Shown: in pieces, positions 1 to 6,520 of the stretch
Layout of the letters: the number at the start of each line of letters is the position of its first letter
Position numbering within the stretch: position 1 is the stretch's first letter
Assembly: GCA_000436695.1 (NCBI GenBank)
Contig: HF992604.1
Span: 1-18,012 of the forward strand
DNA from: Prevotella sp. CAG:1185
GTDB lineage: Bacteria > Bacteroidota > Bacteroidia > Bacteroidales > Bacteroidaceae
Reading direction: 5' to 3'
Length of the DNA stretch: 18,012 nucleotides
Notes under the pieces: generated by a model
The model's database searches: none
Told to the model about the DNA's origin: nothing
Seen by the model: only the letters and a program-made list of their open reading frames with translations
Program-made: the position numbers and the translations under genes

Positions 1-62
1 AAATTTTTAACTCGTCCATTTTTATTGGACACTAATGTAAACATATTGTTGTTGATTCAAAA

Positions 63-662
63 TTGACTAAGATAATTCTTGCATTAGCAGATAAAAATAT
101 TTGTTCTGCAATAGAACAAGGAAATATAGGCGAATATTTATCTCTGTTAAAAGAACGCGGATTAATGGAAAAGATATCAATAAACGATATTGACTCCATC
201 TCAAAGTCACAAATTGAAATTCAAAAAATATTAACTCGTAATTCAGCAATAACAAATCTTGAAACACAAGCCAGTGCGGTCGCTTTTGCCGTAGCAGTAA
301 TAGTAGGTGCCGTAGCAGTAGTTTGGGCTGTTGTTGTAGAACATTTTGGAGTAGCTAATGCTGTTGGAGCTGTAACGGCTTTAGCCTGGAAAGTCGCAGC
401 GACAACAAGCGGAAATAAGAGGAGAAAAAATGGAGCACTTGTGGAAAATCTTATGACCTTTAATACAATAGAGGTATGGAATATCAAATCACAAAATAAG
501 GAAATGGCTTATATTGTAGCAGATGAATTTACAAATGAAACAGTAAATTCACTTATGCAATATATTAAAAAGAATTTTCCTGAGGAATACTCAAAATATA
601 ATGAAGATGTTTTACGTAATGCTATTTTGATAAATTTGCAAAATGCCAATTTTGAAGAATAA
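63..662 (+). CDS. Hypothetical protein with Ala/Val/Gly-rich hydrophobic centre
   Basis: I do not recognise this 199-residue protein. It has three parts: a polar, helix-prone N-terminal third (about residues 1-68); a hydrophobic stretch of Ala, Val and Gly (about 69-113); and a charged C-terminal part starting with a basic NKRRKNG patch (118-124). There is no N-terminal signal peptide. The start is uncertain. The only in-frame candidate after the upstream stop (33-35) is TTG at 63, so the gene could also be a 5'-damaged remnant. A possible -7 box with one mismatch lies at 44-51. Its last 20 bases overlap the next gene, which suggests translational coupling. The DNA is clearly AT-richer than the rest of the window, consistent with acquired DNA. 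The hydrophobic core and the SdpI-like neighbour make a secreted or membrane-active peptide precursor conceivable, but that is inference only. Confidence 0.5.
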   Translation: MTKIILALADKNICSAIEQGNIGEYLSLLKERGLMEKISINDIDSISKSQIEIQKILTRNSAITNLETQASAVAFAVAVIVGAVAVVWAVVVEHFGVANAVGAVTALAWKVAATTSGNKRRKNGALVENLMTFNTIEVWNIKSQNKEMAYIVADEFTNETVNSLMQYIKKNFPEEYSKYNEDVLRNAILINLQNANFEE

Positions 663-1083
663 TACAGCTTTGCTGACAATCTTGTTGGTTGTTGTGCAAA
701 TTGGACTTTGTGTTGTGGTCATAATGACGCGGCAATACGTGCCTACGCACTGGAACATACACGGAGTTGCAGATGAATATGGAAGCCCTTTTTACACTTT
801 GATACTACCGCTTATAAGTGTTTTAATTTATTTTTTTATGACATTTTTCGAGAAGCATCCACATTATTGCAACTGGCCACAGAAATTTAAAGATAGGCAA
901 AAAGGCTACAGTTTGATAGCAAAACTGGTAGCGTGGTTGAAATTGTTGATCATGATGTTTCTTGCTTTTGTGACTTATGAAGTTTATTGCGGTGGCAGTT
1001 TTAACTATTTAATTGCCCTTTTAATTCTGATTACCTCATTTATTGTCATCATTGTATATGCCATCAAGTTGCGTCGGGTATGA
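643..1083 (+). CDS. Small membrane protein, SdpI/DUF1648-like
   Basis: The protein has 146 residues and about four predicted transmembrane helices (roughly 9-28, 50-68, 92-112 and 120-142). Between helices 1 and 2 it carries VPTHWNIHGVADEYGSP (33-49). This resembles the P-x-HWN-x-x-G-x-x-D-x-YGS motif of DUF1648, the N-terminal domain of SdpI-family proteins. In Bacillus, SdpI protects against the toxin SDP and relays a signal to a repressor. Many other DUF1648 proteins have no known function. The length fits a stand-alone DUF1648 unit without a separate SdpI domain. The start codon lies inside the end of the preceding gene (20-bp overlap), so the two are probably co-translated. The gene shares the AT-rich composition of its partner. 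Family membership is fairly clear; an immunity role is inference. Confidence 0.7.
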   Translation: MPILKNNTALLTILLVVVQIGLCVVVIMTRQYVPTHWNIHGVADEYGSPFYTLILPLISVLIYFFMTFFEKHPHYCNWPQKFKDRQKGYSLIAKLVAWLKLLIMMFLAFVTYEVYCGGSFNYLIALLILITSFIVIIVYAIKLRRV

Positions 1084-1263
1084 TGCCAATGCATGGGACG
1101 TGGTTATAGGCGTTCTTGAGTAACTTATAACCAAGTGTGAAGACATCAATGTCAGCATGAGGCTTATCGGTTCAGTGGATATGGGCTTGTCGGAGAAGCA
1201 TTTGTTCCCGTTCGTGCAGGAAGTGGTGGCAGCCGCCAAGGCCACACTGCATAAGGCCAGACA
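1084..1263. other. Intergenic, no supported gene
   Basis: This stretch lies between the DUF1648 gene and the terminator of the minus-strand RNA operon. A plus-strand reading frame runs through it (Met at 1157) but continues into the terminator and the tRNA, so it is not accepted as a gene. Base composition changes here from the AT-rich left block to the more balanced composition of the rest of the window. Confidence 0.5.
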
Positions 1264-1299
1264 TAAAAAAGGCAAACACCCTAACAGGTATCTGCCTTT
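1264..1299 (-). terminator. Intrinsic terminator of the ffs-tRNA-Thr unit
   Basis: Read on the minus strand, AAAGGCA (1293-1299) pairs with TGCCTTT (1268-1274), with a possible inner ACC/GGT extension. The hairpin runs into a T tract ending at about 1264. It lies 20 bases past the tRNA 3' end, the right place to end the RNA operon. Confidence 0.75.
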
Positions 1300-1318
1300 A
1301 ATCGTTCAAATTCTTTTG

Positions 1319-1392
1319 AGCCTCTTGTCGGATTCGAACCAACGACCCCGAGATTACAAATCACGTGCTCTGGCCAACTGAGCTAAAGAGGC
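1319..1392 (-). tRNA. tRNA-Thr(TGT)
   Basis: The minus strand folds as a complete cloverleaf. The acceptor stem GCCTCTT/AAGAGGC has seven pairs. The D stem is GCTC/GAGC. The anticodon stem CGTGA/TCTCG has one T-T mismatch. The loop TTTGTAA carries anticodon TGT at 1356-1358. The T arm is GTTGG-TTCGAAT-CCGAC, with discriminator T. CCA is not encoded. The 5' end lies only about four bases after the predicted SRP RNA 3' end, so both appear to be cut from one transcript, with RNase P making the tRNA 5' end. The terminator at 1264-1299 follows. Confidence 0.93.
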
Positions 1393-1396
1393 GGGT

Positions 1397-1499
1397 GGGC
1401 AAGCTACTTGTATCGCGCCGCTACAACCAACTACCTTTGCTACGTTCCCGTCCTGGAGGATTCGAAGGGAGCTGGCCGTACAAGACTTACCCGTTTTGC
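1397..1499 (-). ncRNA. ffs: Signal recognition particle RNA, small bacterial (4.5S) type
   Basis: SRP RNA binds Ffh and helps deliver nascent membrane and secreted proteins to FtsY. On the minus strand the conserved domain IV is visible at 1434-1459: outer CCTC/AAGG pairing, the CAGG/AGCA symmetric loop, an ACG/CGT stem and a GGAA tetraloop. The lower helix is supported by GGGTAAG (1486-1492) pairing with CTTGCCC (1397-1403), then CTTGTA with TACAAG, then CCAGCT with AGTTGG including a G-U pair. Total length is about 100 nt, normal for the short bacterial form without an Alu domain. The exact ends are inferred: the 5' end from the promoter at 1505-1512, the 3' end from the helix and the adjacent tRNA. 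Confidence 0.87.
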
Positions 1500-1504
1500 G
1501 GCTG

Positions 1505-1512
1505 CAAAGGTA
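1505..1512 (-). promoter_or_regulatory. Promoter -7 box for ffs-tRNA-Thr
   Basis: The minus strand reads TACCTTTG, a perfect match to the Bacteroidota TAnnTTTG -7 box. A TTG that could serve as -33 lies about 22 bases upstream (1535-1537). Initiation would fall near 1498-1500, just before the first SRP helix strand. Confidence 0.7.
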
Positions 1513-1742
1513 ATAATAAAGTTTTACAACGGAGCAATTTTAGGGTACGTTTCTTTGCTTTTTAACTTATTTTTTGAAATCAGTAATATCAGGACTTACT
1601 GCATGGATGTCAAACGGATGTACACGAACGGCGTATAATACGGCAACGTAAAATGAACGGGAAACAAAACACGAGTAAGGATTCATTCATATAAAAAAAC
1701 AAAAAAACTAGCACCGCTAATAATTATATGGTGAAAAATAAG
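1513..1742. other. Intergenic, divergent RNA unit and DUF4199 operon
   Basis: This spacer separates the minus-strand ffs promoter from the plus-strand promoter at 1743. It is AT-rich with A runs near 1693-1708. Apart from upstream promoter elements I see no gene, repeat or stable hairpin in it. Confidence 0.5.
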
Positions 1743-1750
1743 TAATTTTG
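1743..1750 (+). promoter_or_regulatory. Putative promoter -7 box for the DUF4199-crp operon
   Basis: TAATTTTG matches TAnnTTTG. No clear -33 TTTG is seen at the usual distance. If used, it gives a 5' leader of about 105 nt before the ATG at 1865; no recognisable riboswitch is visible in that leader. Confidence 0.5.
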
Positions 1751-1864
1751 CACGCGGTTACACACTCTCGGATAAAGTCTGACAAAGCCGGGCTAAAAGC
1801 GAACACACCCGATACAGACGCACACCGACAGTAACAAGAACAAAAAATCAATAAAATTCCGATA

Positions 1865-2410
1865 ATGACAACACGAGAGGAATATGAACAGATAAAAGCT
1901 TTTGCACGCATAGACGGTGCCATAATGGGCGTAATGTGGATAATAAGCTTTGCATGTTTCATCGCACAGTTTTACATGCCGCTGCTTAATATGGCAGCCC
2001 TGATATTCGGCATAGCATCAATAATCGTATCGGCTATACGCCTCAGAAATTTCCGCGACAATATTCTTGACGGTGTGATATCTTACTGGAGAGCATACGG
2101 ATACAGCCTGCTGACATATTTTTACGCAGCACTTCTGCTGGCCGCCGCACAATATATTTACTTCCAGTTTATCGATCACGGATTTCTGCTGAACCAATAT
2201 ACGGCAATGACCTCAAGCCCGGAGTTTAAATCAATGATGACTCTCTACGGAATAAAGGCTGATGAAATGAAATTAACCATGGACACTATAGCCACGCTAA
2301 GGCCAATAGACATAGCTTTGCAGTTTCTGACTACAAACTTGTTCTTTGGAATTGTTATAAGCTGGCCAATGGCGGCGTTGATAAAATCAAAATATAAAAG
2401 AAAATTTTAA
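1865..2410 (+). CDS. DUF4199 family membrane protein
   Basis: The protein has 181 residues and about four hydrophobic helices (roughly 17-36, 40-58, 78-101 and 147-171), with a polar periplasmic-type loop from about 105 to 145. The length, helix layout and position directly before a GT2 glycosyltransferase match DUF4199, an inner-membrane family of unknown function common in Bacteroidota. It starts a close plus-strand run: the glycosyltransferase begins 12 bases after its stop. The recurring pairing suggests that it assists or anchors the glycosyltransferase or handles its lipid-linked product, but no catalytic motif is visible. Family assignment is by recognition of pattern and context, not by search. 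Confidence 0.75.
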   Translation: MTTREEYEQIKAFARIDGAIMGVMWIISFACFIAQFYMPLLNMAALIFGIASIIVSAIRLRNFRDNILDGVISYWRAYGYSLLTYFYAALLLAAAQYIYFQFIDHGFLLNQYTAMTSSPEFKSMMTLYGIKADEMKLTMDTIATLRPIDIALQFLTTNLFFGIVISWPMAALIKSKYKRKF

Positions 2411-2422
2411 AACACACATAAA

Positions 2423-3391
2423 ATGGACATATCAGTCGTAATACCATTATACAACGAGGAAGAATCGCTTCCTGAACTCTACGCATGGATTGAACGCGTG
2501 ATGAGAGAACACAAGTTTTCTTATGAAGTTATATTCATCAACGACGGCTCAACCGACGGTTCGTGGAAGGTGATAAGCCAGCTCAGCAAAGAGCATGAGT
2601 GCGTCAGAGGAATTAAGTTCCGCCGCAACTACGGCAAGAGTCCGGCATTGTTCTGCGGATTCAAGGAGGCAGAAGGCGACGTGGTGATAACAATGGATGC
2701 CGACCTTCAGGATTCGCCCGACGAGATACCCGAACTATACAGAATGATAACCGAAGACGGATACGACCTTGTTTCAGGATATAAGCAAAAGCGATACGAC
2801 CCGCTGTCGAAAACCATACCGACAAAGCTGTTCAACGCAACGGCACGCAAGATTAGCGGAATAAAGAATCTGCACGACTTCAACTGCGGTCTGAAGGCAT
2901 ACCGCAAAGATGTGGTGAAGAATATCGAGGTTTACGGCGAGATGCACCGCTATATACCTTATTTGGCAAAGAATGCCGGATTTGACAAGATTGGCGAAAA
3001 GGTGGTTCATCATCAGTCACGCAAATACGGCAAATCAAAATTCGGCCTCAACCGATTCTTCAACGGCTATCTTGACCTTATTACACTATGGTTCCTCAGC
3101 AGTTTCGGCCGCAAGCCAATGCATGTGTTCGGCTTTTTGGGCACAATAGTATTCTTTATAGGATTTATCGCAGCAGCGATAATCGGTATCGACAAGCTGG
3201 TGGCCGTAGCCAATGGACAGCAGATGCGTCTTGTAACCGACTCTCCTTACTTTTACATTTCACTGACAATGATGATGATAGGTACACAATTGTTCCTGGC
3301 CGGTTTCCTTGGCGACCTTATCAGCCGCAACTCTTCAGGTCGCAACGACTATCAGATTTCAGAGAAAATAAGATGCGGTGAGAAACAATAA
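2423..3391 (+). CDS. GT2 glycosyltransferase, polyprenyl-phosphate sugar transferase type
   Basis: This 322-residue family 2 glycosyltransferase resembles DPM1, ArnC and GtrB enzymes, which move a sugar from a nucleotide donor onto a polyprenyl phosphate carrier on the inner face of the inner membrane. The N-terminal GT-A domain opens with VVIPLYNEEESLP and has INDGSTDGS in the nucleotide-binding region. The DAD metal-binding motif is at 92-94, followed by LQDSPDE. A KYGKSKFG stretch near 200 is typical of the subgroup. Two C-terminal transmembrane helices follow (about 235-257 and 277-299). The donor sugar cannot be read from the sequence. The gene lies between the DUF4199 gene (12-bp gap) and a lipoprotein gene (12-bp gap), so it is almost certainly co-transcribed with them. 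Confidence 0.9.
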   Translation: MDISVVIPLYNEEESLPELYAWIERVMREHKFSYEVIFINDGSTDGSWKVISQLSKEHECVRGIKFRRNYGKSPALFCGFKEAEGDVVITMDADLQDSPDEIPELYRMITEDGYDLVSGYKQKRYDPLSKTIPTKLFNATARKISGIKNLHDFNCGLKAYRKDVVKNIEVYGEMHRYIPYLAKNAGFDKIGEKVVHHQSRKYGKSKFGLNRFFNGYLDLITLWFLSSFGRKPMHVFGFLGTIVFFIGFIAAAIIGIDKLVAVANGQQMRLVTDSPYFYISLTMMMIGTQLFLAGFLGDLISRNSSGRNDYQISEKIRCGEKQ

Positions 3392-3403
3392 TAAAGAAAC
3401 AAA

Positions 3404-4015
3404 ATGCTAAAGCCATTCGGCTTTAACAAGAGCGCACTCATCATGACAAGAAAAAAAGATAAAGTATTAAGACAACTTGCGAAAAAAGTACACATGGGCG
3501 CATTACAGACTAAAGGTCTGTCAATGTTTGCTCTGCCCATAGGCTTTTTAACATTGTTGCTTACAACCGCAGCATGCACGTCGATAGACTGTCCGCTAAA
3601 TAGTTTAGTCTATACACAATATCAGCTGATGAACGCCGCCGGCAAGGTAGACACACTGGCAGATACGCTTACAATATACACTAACCGCGTTGACGGCAAC
3701 GATTCTGTGCTGATTAACCGCAACGTAAAGACGACTGAATTTTCGCTGCCCATAAGCTACGCTCAGAAACAGGACATATTCTTTTTTGAAACAAAAGACA
3801 CTTTATACAAGACGACAAAACTTGATACTGTTATCGTAGAAAAAGAAGACATGCCACACTTTGAGTCGGTTGACTGCTCGCCGTCATTCTTCCATAAGAT
3901 AACATCGGTAAGCTGCACACACAACGCCATCGACTCGATAGTAATAAACAATCACGACGTTAACTATGACACATCAAAGAAACATTTCCTCATATATTTC
4001 AAGCATCGCGATTAG
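3404..4015 (+). CDS. DUF6452-like lipoprotein
   Basis: As drawn the protein has 203 residues. A lipoprotein signal is clear: hydrophobic FALPIGFLTLLL, then the lipobox TTAAC with Cys58. From Met1 the n-region would be unusually long, so the true start is probably Met31 (ATG at 3494), which gives a normal signal peptide; Met14 (3443) and Met41 (3524) are the other options. The mature part has a CTSIDCPLN start and paired cysteines (CS and CTH near 165-175), and looks like a small beta-rich envelope domain. No enzyme motif is seen. Size, lipobox and the overlapping DUF6048-like neighbour suggest the DUF6452 family, of unknown function. It overlaps the next gene by 50 bp. Confidence 0.65.
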   Translation: MLKPFGFNKSALIMTRKKDKVLRQLAKKVHMGALQTKGLSMFALPIGFLTLLLTTAACTSIDCPLNSLVYTQYQLMNAAGKVDTLADTLTIYTNRVDGNDSVLINRNVKTTEFSLPISYAQKQDIFFFETKDTLYKTTKLDTVIVEKEDMPHFESVDCSPSFFHKITSVSCTHNAIDSIVINNHDVNYDTSKKHFLIYFKHRD

Positions 4016-4649
4016 TATCATGCTGCTATGTACAATGACGGCAAACGCGCAGGAAAAGAATGTTGAAAAGAAAGACAGCGTGTCGTTCTTCAGAGGATTT
4101 GCCGTGTCGGTTGACCTCGTAGGACCTATACAGATGCTTACCGGCGACTACGGACAATATGAGGCAGCGCTGAGAATTAATCTCAAAGACAAGTATTTTC
4201 CGGTGCTTGAACTGGGTATCGGAAAAACCGACCATGACAACGACGTAACACAGATATCATACAAGACAACTGCGCCTTACGCCAAAATCGGTGTTGACTT
4301 TAACCTGCTGAAGAACAAACACGACATTTACAGACTATATGCCGGAGTGAGATATGCGTTCACTTCGTTTAAATACGACCTGTCACACCCAGACATTACC
4401 GACCCTGTATGGGGCGGCACCGCACAATATTCTGCGGAAGGAGTGCAATGCAACTATCACTGGATAGAGGCACTTATAGGAGTAGACGCCAAGATATGGG
4501 GACCGCTGCATCTGGGATGGAGCTTACGCTACAAAAGCAGAATATCATATAACGACGGCGATTTAGGCAACTCGTGGTATGTACCCGGATTCGGCAAAAC
4601 AGGAAGCTCGACAATAGGCGGAACATTTAATGTTGCGATAGACATATAA
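3966..4649 (+). CDS. DUF6048-like outer-membrane-type beta-barrel protein
   Basis: The protein has 227 residues. A Sec signal peptide (about 1-28) ends in TANAQ, with cleavage likely after ANA. The rest alternates short polar and aromatic strands ending with a GGTFNVAIDI strand. This is the pattern of an eight-stranded outer-membrane barrel, and of DUF6048 proteins in Bacteroidales. The start at 3966 lies 50 bases inside the preceding lipoprotein gene. It is preferred because the next Met (4020) would destroy the signal peptide. Overlap and order suggest that the lipoprotein and the barrel work as a pair in the outer membrane, but their function is unknown. The apbE gene follows after 17 bases. 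Confidence 0.65.
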   Translation: MTHQRNISSYISSIAISIMLLCTMTANAQEKNVEKKDSVSFFRGFAVSVDLVGPIQMLTGDYGQYEAALRINLKDKYFPVLELGIGKTDHDNDVTQISYKTTAPYAKIGVDFNLLKNKHDIYRLYAGVRYAFTSFKYDLSHPDITDPVWGGTAQYSAEGVQCNYHWIEALIGVDAKIWGPLHLGWSLRYKSRISYNDGDLGNSWYVPGFGKTGSSTIGGTFNVAIDI

Positions 4650-4666
4650 ATTAAGCAATAACGGCA

Positions 4667-5695
4667 ATGGATAAAGAAAGAAACAAAAAGAAACTGGCTC
4701 TACAACTGACATTTCTGATTTTTCTGATTGTAGGAACAGTGATCATTGTACGCCAACAGCGCACAATGCCGTATCAGCACAACACCGGATTCATCTTCGG
4801 CACGATATACAACATAACCTATCAAAGCGACAAAGACCTGCAAAAGGAAATTGAAGCCGAACTTAAAAAGGTCGACGCATCGTTGTCTCCGTTCAACAAA
4901 AGTTCCATAATATCAAAAATAAACCGCAACGAGAATGTTGAAGTCAACAAGATGTTTGCAGATGTGTTCAATATGGCACAAGATATTTCGGAAGATACAG
5001 GAGGCGCATTCGACATAACCGTGGCGCCGTTGGTCAATGCATGGGGCTTTGGATTCAAGAACGACACAAAACCCACTGAGGCCGCTATTGACAGTCTAAA
5101 ACAAATCATTGGCTACAAGAAAGTTAAACTTACAGGAAACCACATCGAAAAGAGCGACAAGCGCATAATGCTCGACTGCAGCGCCATAGCAAAAGGCTAC
5201 GGAAGCGACGTCGTGGCAAGTTTTCTGAGAAGCAAAGGCATTGAGAACTTCATGGTTGAAATCGGCGGAGAAATTGTTACGCGAGGAATTAACGAGAAAC
5301 GCCTGCCGTGGAAAATCGGCGTAACAAAGCCTGTTGACGACTCTCTTAACACCAACCAGGAGATACAGACCATTCTCAACGTTACAAACAAGGCAATGGC
5401 AACAAGCGGCAACTACCGCAATTTCTACTATAAAGACGGAAAGAAATATGCACACACAATAGACCCGGCAACAGGCTATCCGGTGCAGCACAGCATTCTG
5501 TCGGCCACCGTGCTTGCAGACAACTGTGCCACAGCCGACGCATACGCCACGGCTTTTATGGTGATGGGAATAGACAAGGCTAAGGCGATTCTCGAAAAAC
5601 ATCCTAAGCTTATGGCATATTTTATCTATTCTGACAAGAACGGAAACAACGCTGTGTGGTATTCGCCGTCACTAAAAAAGAAAATTGCAGAATAA
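4667..5695 (+). CDS. apbE: FAD:protein FMN transferase
   Basis: ApbE attaches FMN through a phosphoester bond to Thr or Ser of target flavoproteins outside the cytoplasm, for example RNF or NQR subunits, using FAD and a divalent metal. The 342-residue protein has the family signatures: DCSAIAKGYGSD, EIGGEI, ATSGNYRNF, HTIDPATGYP (263-272) and DNCATADAYATA. The last contains D285, D291 and T295, the expected metal-binding side. The N-terminus has a basic stretch and one hydrophobic helix (about 11-28) with no lipobox Cys, so it is predicted to be anchored by an uncleaved helix rather than by lipid. No flavinylation target gene is seen in this window. It sits 17 bp after the DUF6048-like gene and 15 bp before a Crp/Fnr regulator. 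Confidence 0.93.
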   Translation: MDKERNKKKLALQLTFLIFLIVGTVIIVRQQRTMPYQHNTGFIFGTIYNITYQSDKDLQKEIEAELKKVDASLSPFNKSSIISKINRNENVEVNKMFADVFNMAQDISEDTGGAFDITVAPLVNAWGFGFKNDTKPTEAAIDSLKQIIGYKKVKLTGNHIEKSDKRIMLDCSAIAKGYGSDVVASFLRSKGIENFMVEIGGEIVTRGINEKRLPWKIGVTKPVDDSLNTNQEIQTILNVTNKAMATSGNYRNFYYKDGKKYAHTIDPATGYPVQHSILSATVLADNCATADAYATAFMVMGIDKAKAILEKHPKLMAYFIYSDKNGNNAVWYSPSLKKKIAE

Positions 5696-5710
5696 CTACA
5701 AAACAGGAAC

Positions 5711-6379
5711 ATGCAAACCGAGCTACAAGAACACCTGCTGGAGCTTCCGCTCTTTCAGGGCATGAGCAGAAACGACTTGGAACAGATTGTTTCCGAGACA
5801 AAATTCAGACAGCTGTCGTGTACAAAAGGAAAAACTTTTGTGCACGAGGGCGATGCCTGCAGCAGACTGTATTTTCTTGTAAAAGGCTCTGTTACAACGA
5901 CATGTCATGCTGACGACAAGAGCTATTCGATAACCGAAACGCTGACGGCACCAAACATACTGCAGCCAGAAAGAATATTCGGACTTACTCAACGCTTTAC
6001 ACGAACATTCACAGCCAAAAGCAACTGCGAACTGATATGTATCGGAAAGAAGGAGATAATGCTTCTGTCCGACAAATATGAAATATTCAGGCTTAACCTT
6101 CTGAACATTATCTGCACGCAGTCGCAGCGCTCCAACAGACAGCTGTGGAAGCCTAAGCCCAAAGACATCAGACATAAGATTATCAGATTTATAGAATCAA
6201 GAAGTCTCAGACCTGCAGGAGAAAAAACTATAACCATCAAAATGGAACGGCTCGCATACGAAATAAGCGAGAGCCGGCTCAATGTATCGAGAGAACTTAA
6301 TGCCATGCAGTCTGAAGGACTGATATCACTCAAACGCGGCGAAATATGCGTACACGCCTTTGAGAAGATGCTGATGTAA
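5711..6379 (+). CDS. Crp/Fnr family transcriptional regulator
   Basis: The protein has 222 residues. The N-terminal part (about 10-125) is a cyclic-nucleotide-binding-type beta roll, including GKTFVHEGDACSRLYFLVKG. A dimerisation helix follows (about 125-150). The C-terminal winged helix-turn-helix (about 155-220) has MERLAYEISESRLNVSREL as its recognition region. The phosphate-binding RSA motif of cAMP receptors is missing, and there is no FNR-like N-terminal cysteine cluster, so the ligand is unknown and is probably neither cAMP nor an iron-sulfur cluster. It ends the DUF4199-to-crp run. No dedicated terminator is obvious after it; a weak CCTG/CAGG hairpin lies near 6400. Targets cannot be inferred beyond possible self-regulation of this operon. 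Confidence 0.88.
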   Translation: MQTELQEHLLELPLFQGMSRNDLEQIVSETKFRQLSCTKGKTFVHEGDACSRLYFLVKGSVTTTCHADDKSYSITETLTAPNILQPERIFGLTQRFTRTFTAKSNCELICIGKKEIMLLSDKYEIFRLNLLNIICTQSQRSNRQLWKPKPKDIRHKIIRFIESRSLRPAGEKTITIKMERLAYEISESRLNVSRELNAMQSEGLISLKRGEICVHAFEKMLM

Positions 6380-6486
6380 GAGCGTTTAATCACTATATGC
6401 CTGCACCACAGGTAAATAAATGCGACATATAACAAATATTAGCTAAATTTTTCTTCTCTATTTTTATTCATAATAAAGAAAATTGC

Positions 6487-6494
6487 TACCTTTG
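6487..6494 (+). promoter_or_regulatory. Promoter -7 box for the dcp operon
   Basis: TACCTTTG is a perfect TAnnTTTG -7 box, 26 bases before the ATG at 6521. The -33 region around 6461-6465 is T-rich without a clean TTTG. The position implies a short leader and separate transcription from the upstream crp run. Confidence 0.7.
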
Positions 6495-6520
6495 TAAACA
6501 AAAATTAGGAAAACGTAAGT

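Noticed and set aside
14..30. Small hairpin GTCCA/TGGAC at the left edge
   Set aside because: It has only five base pairs with an AT loop; it is too weak and too close to the window edge to call as a terminator or operator.
1157..1381. Plus-strand frame of 74 codons beginning MRLIGSVDMGLSEKH
   Set aside because: It runs through the terminator and most of the tRNA-Thr gene, has no recognisable family and no promoter. At most the first 35 codons could be a decayed fragment, which cannot be supported.
1432..1439. Plus-strand TACCTTTG resembling a -7 box
   Set aside because: It lies inside the conserved domain IV of the SRP RNA, where the sequence is fixed by RNA function, and no plus-strand gene follows.
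1365..1638. Plus-strand frames over the SRP RNA region
   Set aside because: They are antisense to a well-supported structured RNA and to its promoter.
5096..5602. Long minus-strand open frame inside apbE
   Set aside because: It is a shadow of a gene with clear ApbE motifs and has no family resemblance; the same holds for long antisense frames in ctpA, dcp and oxyR.
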